This document shows, in pieces, positions 12,279-23,610 of a stretch of 62,000 bases of DNA (position 1 is the stretch's first letter; each line of letters begins with the position of its first letter). Origin of the DNA: Adiantum capillus-veneris (lineage: Eukaryota > Streptophyta > Polypodiopsida > Polypodiales > Pteridaceae). Under the pieces are notes generated by a model. It ran no database searches, was not told the DNA's origin, and saw nothing but the letters and a program-made list of their open reading frames with translations. Location of the stretch: NCBI GenBank assembly GCA_014529385.2, contig CM043971.1, forward strand, positions 58,456,209 to 58,518,208, written 5' to 3'. The translations under genes were made by a program, and so were the position numbers.

Positions 12279-14651
12279 CTAAGCCGCACTAACCCTGTAC
12301 GGAGGCTTATTTGGTGGGCTACTGCTTGGCACCAAATCTATTGCATGGTCCTCGGGTCTCTCTGGCGGTAATTGAGACGGTAATGAATCGGAAAAACAGT
12401 CACTATACTGTTGTAAAAACATTGACTTTTCTTTATCTAGCACAGATAAATTTGATTCATCACAATCTGACACTTCACGTGCAAAAACCAAGTACGCAGA
12501 AAGATGCTTTTTCATCACAGAAGTAATAGCAGAAGCTGATACAGTAGGAATAGACTCCCCTCTAAGCTTTACGTCCAGAATATGAGTCTTTCCCCTGCTC
12601 TGTACAGTGATCTTTTTGTTGTAGGCATCCATGATTCCTTGTACACGAAACAACCAAGGAATAACTAACAACACATCACATCGGTCCAGTGGCATGATGT
12701 AAAATTCTTCAGCATCTACATAGGACTGGATATGTAGACGCAACTTTCCGATGATGGGTGTCACAGCCTCTGTATGGCCAGGACATGCCAAACCTGCCTC
12801 TGCTGTATACCCCATCTCTTCAGGTCTGATTCCCAACTTTGAAGCCAATTCTGGGGAAATAAAGTTGGCTTTGGCACCTGGATCAAAGAAGATAAGCACT
12901 GTTTGATCCCTGACCTTTCCCCATGCTATGCAAAGCTCACTTGCATCTGAATTTGGCTTGTCGTCCACCATATCTGGCACTAGACCAGCCATGGGCTTCT
13001 TTCCTTTCTTGTCTTCCTTGTCATCAGAATCAGCTGGCCTTTTCTTTGTAGGACAGTTGTAAGCAATGTGGCCAGGCTGCTCACATATAAAGCATTTGTT
13101 CTCTGTCCTCAGGACCTTCTTTTGCTCTTCTGATTTGCGAGGAAAACGTATTTTCCATTTCTTTGCTGGTCCTTTTTCTGATTCAGCCGTAGCTTTGTCT
13201 TTCCCTGCGTTGGCTGACTCCTGAGTCCCTTTAGGAGCCTCATTGGGAACGTGCTTCTTGGCTGAATTTTTCTTGCCTGATCCTGCCTTGACGCCAGTGT
13301 TAAATTCACAATCTTCTCCCTTGAGCAAACCATTGCCAGTGTTTGCTACCTCGATGAGCTGCGTCAAAGTAGTGACTTTTGTCTTCGTGCAGTATTTTCT
13401 CAATCTTTTAGGTAGGCCACAATAGTATTTTTCAATCTGTTCTGTCAATGGCACAAACCTATAGGAAGTTATTGGAAGTAGAGCTTTCCAAAACTTCCGA
13501 TTGTAATCATCCAGATTTCTGCAAGTACCAGCATTTAGCTGGTGCCATTCTGTCATGACATCTGCTTCAAAGTCATCAGATAACCATGCTGCTGCAAAAA
13601 TCTGCTTGAAGTAAATCCATGTGGACGGAGCTTGCCCTTGAAGCAATAAAGTTGTCCACCATTGTCCCGCATTCCTTGTCAAGAAAGTGGCTGCCTTGCG
13701 GACCTTTGAAGCCTCTGTAAAGTTTCCCCCTGCATAGGCCTTGTCAAACTGCTGGAGGAATGAAAGAGCCTTCTTCCTGTCATCAAACCCTGTAAAGGTC
13801 GTGAATGACACACCTTTGCCACCTTCTTTGTACGGAGTTGGCCTCTCCAGCGGCGTTAAATTGTCATATGGAAGTGATTGAAACATGGGAACACTATTAG
13901 GGTTCATTTGTGTTCCTTGGCCGCTATTAACTTGACCTGAAAATGCCATATTTGGCTGCTGATTTGTAATTCCAGCCATACCAAAATTTGCTTGTGGCAT
14001 CCCAAATTGGCCCTGAGTGCTTTGAAACCCTGGTAGCATGCCTGTGACACCATACATGGGGTTAGGCATCATCGTTTGAGCACCCCCAAACACTGTTCCT
14101 GGCGTGTAAAACTGATTTCTAGGTGCATGACCAGCCATGCTCTGGAATACGGATCCACCTCCAAAATAGCCAGGGTGTACTGAAGGTGGTGGGAAGACCT
14201 GTTGCATAGCCTGTAGGTTGCTTCCCTGCCCATTAGAACCAGCTATAGGCTGTTGAAAGGTGGCGGGCTGAACTGGTACAGCTTGAAAGACTGGCATCTC
14301 AGCCACCTGTTCTGGCACCTTAGGCATAGGTTGTGGAGACTGCATGTTCTCCGTCAAGTGTACAGGTGTTTCCATTGCTTGTGCGGTATGAATCACCTGT
14401 GCTCGAGCCATAACAGGCTTTTGAATATGATCCAGTGACCCAACTTGCTGAGACGGAATAGGAGGTTGCAGAAAGGCTAAAAACCTTGAGTTCTGCATTA
14501 CTTGTGTGAACATAGCCACAGCAGTAGCCAACTGGGTCCTGAATATATCGTCATCTGTCTGTGGTGGTCTTGAGGACTCACCCACTTCATGTGTCTGTTG
14601 ACCCTGTGAAGAGGAAACCTCTTCAGTCACATCATCTGGTCTGTCAGCCAT
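12279..14651 (-). CDS. gag-protease of A', continuous 790-codon frame
   Basis: The start is placed at the ATG at 14651 (MADRPDDV), which matches the gag of A; an upstream in-frame ATG at 14702 is less likely. The order is: acidic N-terminus; a long Q/P/M/G-rich linker (about residues 90-280) with repeated QPNMxF-type runs; the Gag core (about 290-450; FTGFDDRKKALSFLQQF, WYxxx-like QWWTTLL); a lysine-rich linker; a zinc knuckle CFICEQPGHIAYNC (about residue 540); and a retropepsin domain (FFDPGAKANFIS, about residue 600). The last part is the protease-RT linker, ending at a TAG in the place of a Gln codon present in A. RT follows in the same frame. This is the longest intact frame of the family in the window. 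Confidence 0.85.
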   Translation of the reverse strand: MADRPDDVTEEVSSSQGQQTHEVGESSRPPQTDDDIFRTQLATAVAMFTQVMQNSRFLAFLQPPIPSQQVGSLDHIQKPVMARAQVIHTAQAMETPVHLTENMQSPQPMPKVPEQVAEMPVFQAVPVQPATFQQPIAGSNGQGSNLQAMQQVFPPPSVHPGYFGGGSVFQSMAGHAPRNQFYTPGTVFGGAQTMMPNPMYGVTGMLPGFQSTQGQFGMPQANFGMAGITNQQPNMAFSGQVNSGQGTQMNPNSVPMFQSLPYDNLTPLERPTPYKEGGKGVSFTTFTGFDDRKKALSFLQQFDKAYAGGNFTEASKVRKAATFLTRNAGQWWTTLLLQGQAPSTWIYFKQIFAAAWLSDDFEADVMTEWHQLNAGTCRNLDDYNRKFWKALLPITSYRFVPLTEQIEKYYCGLPKRLRKYCTKTKVTTLTQLIEVANTGNGLLKGEDCEFNTGVKAGSGKKNSAKKHVPNEAPKGTQESANAGKDKATAESEKGPAKKWKIRFPRKSEEQKKVLRTENKCFICEQPGHIAYNCPTKKRPADSDDKEDKKGKKPMAGLVPDMVDDKPNSDASELCIAWGKVRDQTVLIFFDPGAKANFISPELASKLGIRPEEMGYTAEAGLACPGHTEAVTPIIGKLRLHIQSYVDAEEFYIMPLDRCDVLLVIPWLFRVQGIMDAYNKKITVQSRGKTHILDVKLRGESIPTVSASAITSVMKKHLSAYLVFAREVSDCDESNLSVLDKEKSMFLQQYSDCFSDSLPSQLPPERPEDHAIDLVPSSSPPNKPPYRVSAA

Positions 14652-14759
14652 AATTGCAATTCCCTGTGTCTGGTCTATGATCCCCTGTGTCTTCAAGCCC
14701 AAAACTGACCAAGGCTCACTTCTATGGGAAAAAGTGATTTAATCCCGTCGATGGAACCA

Positions 14760-16235
14760 TGGTACCGGCCTGTTCAATCCAAAAAGGGCGGTAGACTTTA
14801 CTTCAAACCTTGATTTAGCTTTCACCCATTATTAGTCGTCTATTATACCTGCGCTATAGTGACACAAGAGAGGGGCATGGGATACAGATGCTAAAATGCA
14901 CCTGTATAAGAAGACCGACACCAGATTGGCCCCTAACTTAGGCGCCCCTTTCGGTATTTCTTTATTCTTCCCAAGAGGGAATAAACGCTGTGGATCCCTA
15001 CAAGCTGCCCCGCACAAACTTGGCTGAATTTCAACTGTTCCGGCCCGATTTCGGCAGCATAACTGTACTAGGACCCTTCACAGTCAGTATTCCCACGCAT
15101 TGAATGACTTTCCCGACGCATACGGGCACTTTGCAAGACCTGGCGAGAATCTGCAGCACGCTGAATTCTCAGTTTTCAGCCCAAAAATGCGCCAGATCGC
15201 CTGTACAGCGGTCCCCTTGCGTCCCCGAACCTCCTGGGGGTATTAGGGTCCGTTTAGGGCCAAAACCCTAAACCTGCAAAAATACACAGCAGGCTGTAAT
15301 TTACTGTTTCGGGCTCCGTTTCGCGTGCCGGTCGCATCCGTAGCAAGTCCTCGAGCTCCCGCACCTGTAGGGCTACTTGCCCTTTGAATCGGACGAGATT
15401 TCTGGCGTGAAACCTCTCCGAATTCACCTGTACCTGCGAGGGGGATTAGCCGCTAGCTAATCTAGTACCTGTGCAAGAGGCTCTTGCCTCGGCAATCGCG
15501 CATGAACCCACACAACTGTACATTGGTCAAATGAAGAGCCCAATAGAGGGGTATAACATACTGCCAAAGGGGGGAGAGAGGGCAGTGCGTAGCGTGCAGG
15601 GCATCACTCCTGGCACCGCACTGTACATAGGAGGGAAAGCAAGCACTCCATAGCTCTTAACCTGTGACAAAACTGAAAATGAGGCTCTCTCTCCTTCAAA
15701 TTCAGCGCCACTTCTTGTTGCATGAGGCAAGTGCACCAAAAGGTGCCACTTGGCACATTTACAAGCATTTTCCCGTTTCGGGGTTGCCGTCTAAAAATAT
15801 CCCAACCGGTTGCCCAGTTGACTTCACGACAGAGTAAGAAAATATTCCCCTTGTCATTCCCGGGATAATGACGTCAATACATTTTCAGGTCCCAAAATAG
15901 CAGTTCCCTAAAATTTAGGAGATGCTGCCATTGTATCTTTCTAGGTCACCCGACCCTCTTTGTACACTGTGGCCACATCCAGAACTGAAATGTAGCCTCT
16001 GTAGCAAAGGATTCCACTTTGGCTAGTCAATGACCCCACTTTGGCTAACCATAGTCCTTGTCCAACCTTAGTGCTCTCTTGCCCTCGGGCCTGGACTCCC
16101 TCTTGACAGTTCCACACTAGCTATGCAATGCAGGGCAGTTAGATTTCCCGAGGGGTGTTTCCAAAAAGTGAAAGTAAATAGATAATAAGAAAGAAATCAA
16201 CAAAAAGGATAGATAGTAGTCACACGCTGGTGACA
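14760..16235 (-). repeat. 5' LTR of A' (reverse orientation)
   Basis: On the minus strand it starts TGTCACCAGCG (16235 downward) and ends CCGGTACCA at 14760. It matches the A LTRs throughout but carries many differences and small indels. It is about 50 bases longer than the 5' LTR of A, and the extra sequence includes a second block similar to GGGAAAGTC. The primer-site region on the other side (TGGTTCCATCGACGGG) is close to that of A. Confidence 0.85.
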
Positions 16236-19005
16236 GGACCATGCGATAGATTTGGTGCCAGGCAGTAGCCCACCAAATAAGCCTCCGTACAGGGTTAGTG
16301 CGGCTCAGCAGAAAGAGATAATGGGCCAAGTTCAGGAGCTGTTAGAAAAGGGGCTGATTCAGCCCAGTTCATATCCATTCTGTTCTCCAGTGTTGTTGGT
16401 GCAGAAAAAGGATGGCTCATGGCGTATGTGCATCGACTACCGTGCACTGAACAAGAATACCATCAAGAATAGGTTCCCTATACCTAGAATTGATGATATT
16501 ATGGACAAATTAGAAGGAGCAGCTATGTTTAGCTGGATAGATCTAAAGAGTGGGTACCATCAGATCCGCATTAGATCAGAGGATGTGCACAAGACTGCTT
16601 TTAGAACGACGTTTGGCCTTTACGAATTTTTAGTGATGCCCTTTGGTCTCACAAATGCTCCTGCTACGTTCAATAGGATGATGGACAGAATTTTCCGTCC
16701 ACACCAGCAGTTTGTTGGTACATTCTTTGATGACATGATAGTCTACTCAAAGAATGAAGAGGAGCATAGGCATCACTTGGCCATTGTGTTCAAAGAGCTA
16801 CGCAGCCATAGGTTGCTCATCAATGCAAAGAAAAGTGAATTTTTTCTGGAAGAGATTCATTTTCTCGGACACATTGTCTCAAAGGATGGTGTCAGAATAT
16901 ATCCTGCTAAAGTTGAAGCGATCAAGTCATGGCCAGATTTGAAAACGGTGCACGATGTCCGAAGCTTCTTGGGACTATGCTCCTATTACAGAAGGTTTAT
17001 CTAAAATTTCGTTGAGATTGCTTCACCTTTACATGCTCTTCAAAAGAAGGCAGTCACCTTTAGATGGACACAAAAAGAGATTTCAACTTTTAATCTCTTA
17101 AAGGAAAAGATGACTTCGGATCCAGTCATTGTGTTGCCAGATCTTAAGAAGTCATTTGTGGTCCAGTGTGACGCCTGTGGTAGTAGCATTGGTGCAGTGC
17201 TAATGCAAGATGGCAGGGTAGTAGCCTATGAGAGTAGAATCTTGCAAGGGCGAGAAAAGACTATGCAAGTCTATGAAAAAGAACTGCAGGCCGTCATTCA
17301 TGCGCTCTTAAGTTGGAAACATTACCTGCTAGGTGCAGATTTCGTTGTCCAAACGGATCACCAGACCTTGCGATACTTCTTAACACATGCAAAGTTATCT
17401 GAGAAGCATATGCGATGGGCAAATATCTTGTCCATGTTCCATTTTCAGATTGTGCATGTGGAAGGCAAGAAGAACGTTGTGGCTGATGCCTTGTCAAGGA
17501 AGCCACAAATTTCAGCTGTGTCAATTCCTTATCATCATGAACTTGATGGTATGAGGGAACAGTATGCAAATGATAAGATTTTGCAAGGGTCTTCAAGCAA
17601 CTAATGATGGACAACGTCATGAGCACTATCTTCTCAAAGATGGGTTCATGATGATGTATGGCAGATTGTGTGTCACAAAGCCATTGCGACGCAAAGTTAT
17701 GGAAGAGAGTCATGTCCCACCGTATGCACGGCATCGTGGTATCGATGCTACAGTTTAAGCGGTCGAGACATTCATCTACTGGCCTACATTGAGAAGAGAT
17801 GTGGATGCCTTTGTGCGAGAATGCTTAATATGCCAGAAGGTCAAGTTTGACAGGCAAAAGGCACCAGGGTTATTGCAACCACTGCCTATTCCAGATAAAC
17901 CATGGGAAAGTATTGCTATGGATTTTATCTTTGATCTTCCGAGAACGCAAACAGGAAACGATGGTATTTGGACCATCATTTGCAGATTCAGCAAGCAGGC
18001 TCATTTTATTCCTGTCAGGAAGAAGATAAAGCCAGATCAGATGGCACGCTTGTTTATGAGCAATATTTTCAAGTATCATGACATGCCACACTCGATTGTT
18101 AGCGACCGTGATCCACGCATGACAAGTTTGTTCTGGAGAGGCTTGTTTGAGAATATGGGCACAACGCTCAATTTCTCTTCGTCATTTCATCCTCAAACAG
18201 ATGGGCAGTCAGAAGAGGCAAATTCTACTGTCCTAGATCTGCTGAAGTGCTACGTGTCAGAGCATAAAGGAAACTGGGAGCAGTATTTTCCGTTGGTGGA
18301 GTATGTACTATGCATACAATAATACAGTGCATTGATCAACTGGCAAGGCACCTTTTGAGATAGTTGAAGGTGGCAAGAAAGTTCCTCCCATACTGCATAC
18401 AAAGGACAACATATTTGAAGCAGACAAGTATGTCCAGGACATGGATGAAATGTACAAGAAGGTCAAAGTGGCCTTAGAAAAGACTCAGGCAAAGCAAAAG
18501 AAAGCAGCTGATCGTCACTGTCGTGAAGTGGTATCTTCACTTGGTGATTGGGTGCTTCTACGCTTCGAAAAGGCAAGGTTAAAGAAGATGAAGGGCAAGG
18601 AAAGACTGTTTCCAAAGCTCAACATGCGTTACTATGGGCCTTTTCACGTGTGCGACATAATCAGTGATGTTGCATATAGGCTGAAATTGCTTGACAGTTG
18701 GAAGATTCACAATGCGTTTCATGTGAGTCTTCTCAGACCCTATGTGGGTGATGTGCCAGAGGATATGCTAGGTGAAGATCAGTCAGAAGTCGAGGAACTT
18801 GACGAGATCTTGGTCCCGGAACAGATTTTGGCACATAAAGAAAGAAAAGTGAAAGAAAAGGCTGCTAGGCGTTACTTGGTAAAGTTCAGAAACTATCCAC
18901 CAATGGATGCTAAGTGGATGGAAGAAGGTGAACTTGCAGAGTCACCAACTGTGTTATCACTTTTCCTTGAAGCCTTCGATTTGCAACCTACCTTGACCCC
19001 TTGAG
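16236..19005 (+). pseudogene. pol of element A (5'-truncated)
   Basis: The match to A' begins abruptly at 16236, inside the protease-RT linker just before the peptide AIDLVPG. RT (16252-17004) is open with FFDDM and ends at the same YYRRFI-stop found in A'. RNase H (17110-17604) is followed by two small deletions near 17571 and 17603, a stop at 17756-17758, and integrase (17789-18322; MDFIFDLP, SDRDPRM, DGQSEE). A 7-base insertion near 18308 shifts the frame, and the C-terminal region with GDWVLLR and the chromodomain is read from 18441 to 19004. It pairs as an inverted repeat with 9590-12345. Confidence 0.88.
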
Positions 19006-19086
19006 TTTCAAAGCTACATGGATTGTCAGTGTGAATATGGCTTCTGAAAGAAATGATGTACATGGTATTTAAAGTGAGCTCAAATG

Positions 19087-19099
19087 ACAAGAGGGGGTA
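19087..19099 (+). other. Polypurine tract of element A
   Basis: ACAAGAGGGGGTA lies immediately before the 3' LTR start (TG at 19100). This is the expected position for the plus-strand primer. Confidence 0.75.
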
Positions 19100-20542
19100 T
19101 GTCACCAGCGTGTGACTACTATCTATCCTTTTTGTTGATTTCTTTCTTATTATTTATTCATTTTCACTTTTTGGAAGCACCCCTCGGGAAATCTAACTGC
19201 CCTGCATTGCATAGCTAGTGTGGAACTGTTCAGAGGGAGTCCAGGCTTGAGGACAATAGAGCACTAAGGTTGGACAAGGACTATGGTTAGCCAAAGGGGG
19301 GTCATTGATCAGCCAAAGTGGAATCCTTTGCTACAGGAGCTACATTTCAGTTCTTGGTGTGGTTGCAGTGTACAAAGAGGGTCAGATGACCTAGAAATAT
19401 ACAATGGCAGCATCTCCTAAAATTTAGGGAACTGCTATTTTGGGACCTGAAAATGTGTTTGTGTCATTACCTCCGGAATGACAAGAGGAACATTTTATTG
19501 CTCTGCTACCAAGTCAACTGACGCACCAGTTGAGATATTGTTAGCCCAGTTGGCCAAAATCGGAAACTGGGCGAGGTGTCACTCTGTGAACATTTCTGCT
19601 ACTCCTGGCCAGAGAAGGGGGCGCCTAAAATGAGAGAGGAGGCTGATTTACAGTTTTTGTCACATGTTAAGAGCTATGGAGTGCTTCCTTTCCCTCTTAT
19701 GTACAGTGCGGTGCGAGGAGTGATGCCTTGCACGCTACGCACTGCCCTCTCTCTCCCCTATGGCAGTATGTTATGCCCCTCTAGTGGGCTTTTCAATTGA
19801 CCAATGTACAGTTGTGTGGGTTCATGCGCGATTGCCGAGGCAAGAGACTCTTGCACAGGTACTGGATTAGCTAGCGGCTAATCCCCCGCAGGTACAGGTG
19901 ATTCGGAGAGGTTTCATGTCCGAAATCTTGTCCGATTCAAAGGGCAAGTAGCCCTACAGGTGGGGAGCTCGAGGACTTGCTACGGATGCGACCGGCACGC
20001 GAAACGGAGCCCGAAACAGTAAATTACAGCCTGCTGTGTATTTTTGCAGGTTTAGGGTTTTGGCCCTAAACGGACCCTAATACCCCCAGGAGGTTCGGGG
20101 ACGCAAGGGGACCGCTGTATAGGTGATCTGGCACATTTTCGGGGCTGAAAACAGAGAATTCAGCGTGCTGCAGATTCTCGCCAGGTTTTGCAAAGTGCCC
20201 GTATGCGTCGGGAAAGTCTGTGAAGGGTCCTAGTACATTTATGCTACCGAAATCAGGCCGGAACAGTTGAAATTCAGCCAAGCTTGTGCGGGGCAGCTTG
20301 TAGGGAACCACAACGTTTATTCCCTCTTTTAAACAATAAAGAAATACCGAAAGTGGCACTTAAGTTAGGGGTCAATCTTGTGTCGGTCTTCTTATAAAGG
20401 TGCAATCTAGCAGCTTGTATCCCTTTCCCCTTTGTTGTGTCTTGAAAGTACAGGTAAAGTGGGCGACAAATTAAATGGGTGAAAGCAAATAATGTTTAAG
20501 TCTAAAGTCTACCGCCCTTTTTGAAAGTACAGGCCGGTTTCA
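19100..20542 (+). repeat. 3' LTR of element A
   Basis: It starts TGTCACCAGCG and ends GGCCGGTTTCA, followed by the GTTAT target duplication at 20543-20547. It differs from the 5' LTR at scattered positions and small indels. One such difference is about 20 bases (TATGGTTAGCCAAAGGGGGG) present near 19282 and missing near 2590. The insertion is therefore clearly older than element C. Confidence 0.87.
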
Positions 20543-20712
20543 GTTATATTGTCGTGTGGATAACTACCATTAGTATACCTTGCACGTTCCTTTAAAGGTC
20601 AATCTGGGCTTGTGCTGGATTCATCTAGGTATTTATATGAAAAACATTATGAGGGACATTTACACCTCAGGGAGACAATAATGGAACTCAGAGTCTAGCA
20701 TCGTTTTTGCAG

Positions 20713-21127
20713 ATTGAGAGCAGACCCCTACGCAAACGCCCTTTGCGTGTGGCAGACGAGAGTAGTAATGGAGCAGCTAAGTCTGTGTAAGTGTGATAGA
20801 AGAAGTCATATTTCAAAGCAAGACCTATGCAGTGGAGGGGCATTGATAAATTATATGTTAGTGCTCATAATATGAATGTGGCAGGTATTTTGATTATCTT
20901 TTCTTTGTGGATTTCGAAGCATCTATGGCAGATCAGCGGGCTCAGAATGCTCTTCGTCATTTACAGGTTTATTTTTGCTTACTCTTAAAATTTGATGCGT
21001 TGCAGGTTTTTCTGAGCTGAAAGCTTACCATGTCTGTGTACAGGAGTTTGCAACCTTTTTACGTGTCTTGGGGAGCTACCCGATGGATGTAAGTCCCCTC
21101 AAGTCTTGTCCACCCCCAACCCATTAA
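20713..21127 (+). CDS. ADT: Arogenate/prephenate dehydratase, last three exons (ACT domain)
   Basis: Exons are inferred at 20713-20786, 20885-20966 and 21044-21127, with introns GTAAGT...GCAG and GTTTAT...ACAG. Phases join exactly: the split codon GT|G gives S-V-Y-F-D. The encoded peptide starts IESRPLRKRPLR, continues NGAAKSVYFDYLFFVDFEASM and ALRHLQEFATFLRVLGSYPMD, and stops after 11 further residues. ESRP is the conserved phenylalanine-binding motif of the ACT regulatory domain of plant arogenate/prephenate dehydratases, plastid enzymes of phenylalanine synthesis. Only the C-terminal end is visible; the catalytic domain is not in the window. GAT|GTAAGT at the end could instead be a splice donor to one more exon. 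Element A lies 165 bases upstream, so if the gene continues leftwards A sits in its intron. Otherwise this is a 3' gene fragment. Confidence 0.85.
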
Positions 21128-23558
21128 GTGGCAAAGGGCTTCTTTATCACAAGCAATGGGCTAGAGAAGTTCTCAGACTCCCTACAAGTTTTACTTGATG
21201 TTGGTACTGTGGCTTCATGGAAGCAAAGCTCCTTGATTGGGTCTTTCTCTACTTACATTGTAAATTAACATGAGAAGGGCATTGTGGCATTTATCATCAT
21301 TTGTTTTGTCTGTTCAAACTCTACATTTTTCGAGGGTACTCCTTGGTTTTTTCATAATGTAAATTCTGAGATTTTTTATTTGTTTGTGGGTAAGAGAATG
21401 TATGATGGATTTGGATGCTTGTGTCTGAATGGCTTGAGACTTTTAGTGTTCGTGAGAAGCATGGTGGTCAGCAAGCACAAGCAGAAAGTCCTTGTGTCTT
21501 TATATGTTGTTAGGGCGAATGTGGTCATATTGATTCAGATAGGAAGCACCTGTTGAAGGGGCTTAGGTGGTGCAAGTGCCTGGGATTCGTTATCTATTGT
21601 TAGAATGGAGCGTTTTTCATCACTACACTAACAATAGTTTTTTCGATTAGCTACTATCTTATGGATGTTTATCATTTTGGAAACATGCGTAGGTAAAAAT
21701 CTTTTTTAGGGGGTGTAAATGTTTGGGCTCATTTCTATTGTTATAATGGAAAGTTCTTGATCACTATTATTTTGTCCGGTTTTAGCGATTAGCTTGCCCC
21801 CTTGTGTCTATCCTCTTGGGAACGGGTGTGGGTAGGAAGGATTTTTGATGGGGTTTAGGTGATGTATGTAGTTTAAAGGTTTGACTCAAATTTGAGTCTT
21901 GTAATGAATGTCATGTCAGCATAGAGAGGATAAAAAGTCTATTTTTTCATTTTATGATTTCTTTTGAAAATCCAAAAACCCATCATATTATAGGATACGT
22001 TTGTAAAAAGCCCAAAAAAGTATTGAGTAATGATAACGAGTCAATTCAGGGAAAGCCTGGATTTAAATGTTGTAAGTCTCAAATCTTTTTTCTTTTTCAA
22101 AACTAAGCTTTGTTTGTAAGTCTCACATGTAGTCCTGCATTGAACTTTTCAAAAATCCCTTGGTGCTCTTGGTGCGAATTTTGAAAGTTCTCTCTTTTAT
22201 TGGCTTCACCTCCTTTTATAAGTAGTTTCTAGTCGTCATGTCTCATTCAGTGTTTGCGTATTTCCACAAAAAAATTGCTAGGAGTCCAAAGGAATGTGTG
22301 TCATTTGCATGCAGAGCTCTTGCGAGAGTATGAGCCCTCCAGCAAGAAGAAACGACGCATCATTTATGAAGATTCAAAGGAGAATTTTAAGATACACCGC
22401 ATGGACGCGGATGGCATATTGTATTTTAAGTATTCACAGATTCCACTCCACCTTTTATGGATGTAACCTTATTGGTAAACTTTGTGGGAGATGGCTATAA
22501 CGGTTTGCACGGTTACACCAAGCACTTGGGTTTATGCAATGATATTCTACATTTGTTGAGAGACAGTATATGTAAAAAGAATTTGTGTTTGAACTAGACT
22601 ATGGTACACTATGCTCAACAATTGAAAGATAAGAATGACAACTTCAAAGAGCTTACACAAAAGCTTATAGAAAAAAAAGTTACATGAAATCCTTGGCAAA
22701 GAGGAAAAGACAACCAAACATCCATGAGCTGAAGGTTGGCTCGCGATGTATTTTAAAAGAAGTGCAAAGCCATTGAGCAAGTTCAATTAATTTCATAGGT
22801 TTTCAAACATGTTTCTTAGCTTAGACTTGTATGCATAAATCATTGCCTTACCTTGAGCAAGATGTCGAGTGTTGCGGAACTACTTCCTCTACTCTATACT
22901 AACTCATATTGAATCGATAAAATATTGATGAACTATTGAAAGATAAACACTGGTAAGATCGTTGCCAGACACTTTGACAATCTTTTGAAAGTTATACACG
23001 GAACGTTTAATCTATTTTGGATGGAACTGGCATATCAAATAAAAGAAAAGAGAACCGACATATAAATTGCCATCAATGTAGGAAGTGGTATATGGTAGTA
23101 TAACATTTTTTTTTTAATGACTTGATCACTTCGTAAACATACATTGTGCAGTTGTTTGAAGTTACTCCCAAAGAGTATAATGGTATTTGCAAGTCATTAG
23201 GAAAAGTTAGGATTTAAATCTGGTCTTTTTAGCACTAGAGAAAATATTATTCAACCAATGAATGGTGGGCTATTGTAACGATAGCTCTGATTTTTCTTAT
23301 TTTGATCTCAATGTTTTTCAATTTTAAAACACAACTTTAAATGCTTAAAAAACCTTAATAATAATATACGTCATGATTTGCTCTAATTTTGTTCTGCCAG
23401 GATCGAATATTAAACAAATGTATCACAAACCACATTCAATGTAAGATTTTTTTTTTTTGATATGCAAAATTTTCTCTCGCTCATTTTCATTGGCTTGTAC
23501 TAAGCTAACTATTTTGTTTACATTCGGCTCCATCCTCTTTGTGATCAAGTACACTACT

Positions 23559-23610
<52 letters not shown>

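Larger units (their letters stand above)
9441..16235 (-). mobile_element. Element A': reversed copy of the A family, lacking its 3' LTR
   Basis: Read on the minus strand, this is a 5' LTR (16235 to 14760), gag-protease (from 14651) and pol to 9590. A 3' untranslated tail continues to about 9460. No 3' LTR follows: similarity to the pre-LTR region of A continues to the GAGCTCAAAT near 9512, and then a diverged second copy of the tail (two CTGACAATC-type blocks about 80 bases apart) leads into element B. The LTR end at 16235 directly abuts the surviving pol of A at 16236. The element is more complete than A and provides the reference for what A has lost. Confidence 0.8.
2403..20542 (+). mobile_element. 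Element A: Ty3 chromodomain LTR retrotransposon with nested insertions
   Basis: Two direct LTRs (2403-3821 and 19100-20542) begin TGTCACC and end GGTTTCA. They are flanked by a perfect 5-bp duplication GTTAT at 2398-2402 and 20543-20547, so the whole 18-kb interval behaves as one insertion. What remains of A itself is the 5' LTR, the first part of gag (to 5030), the pol region from the end of protease onward (16236-19005) and the 3' LTR. About 1.2 kb, from the middle of gag through protease, is missing by comparison with the sister copy A'. It is replaced by elements B and A'. The integrase C-terminus carries a chromodomain, which places the family among plant chromoviruses. Confidence 0.85.
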
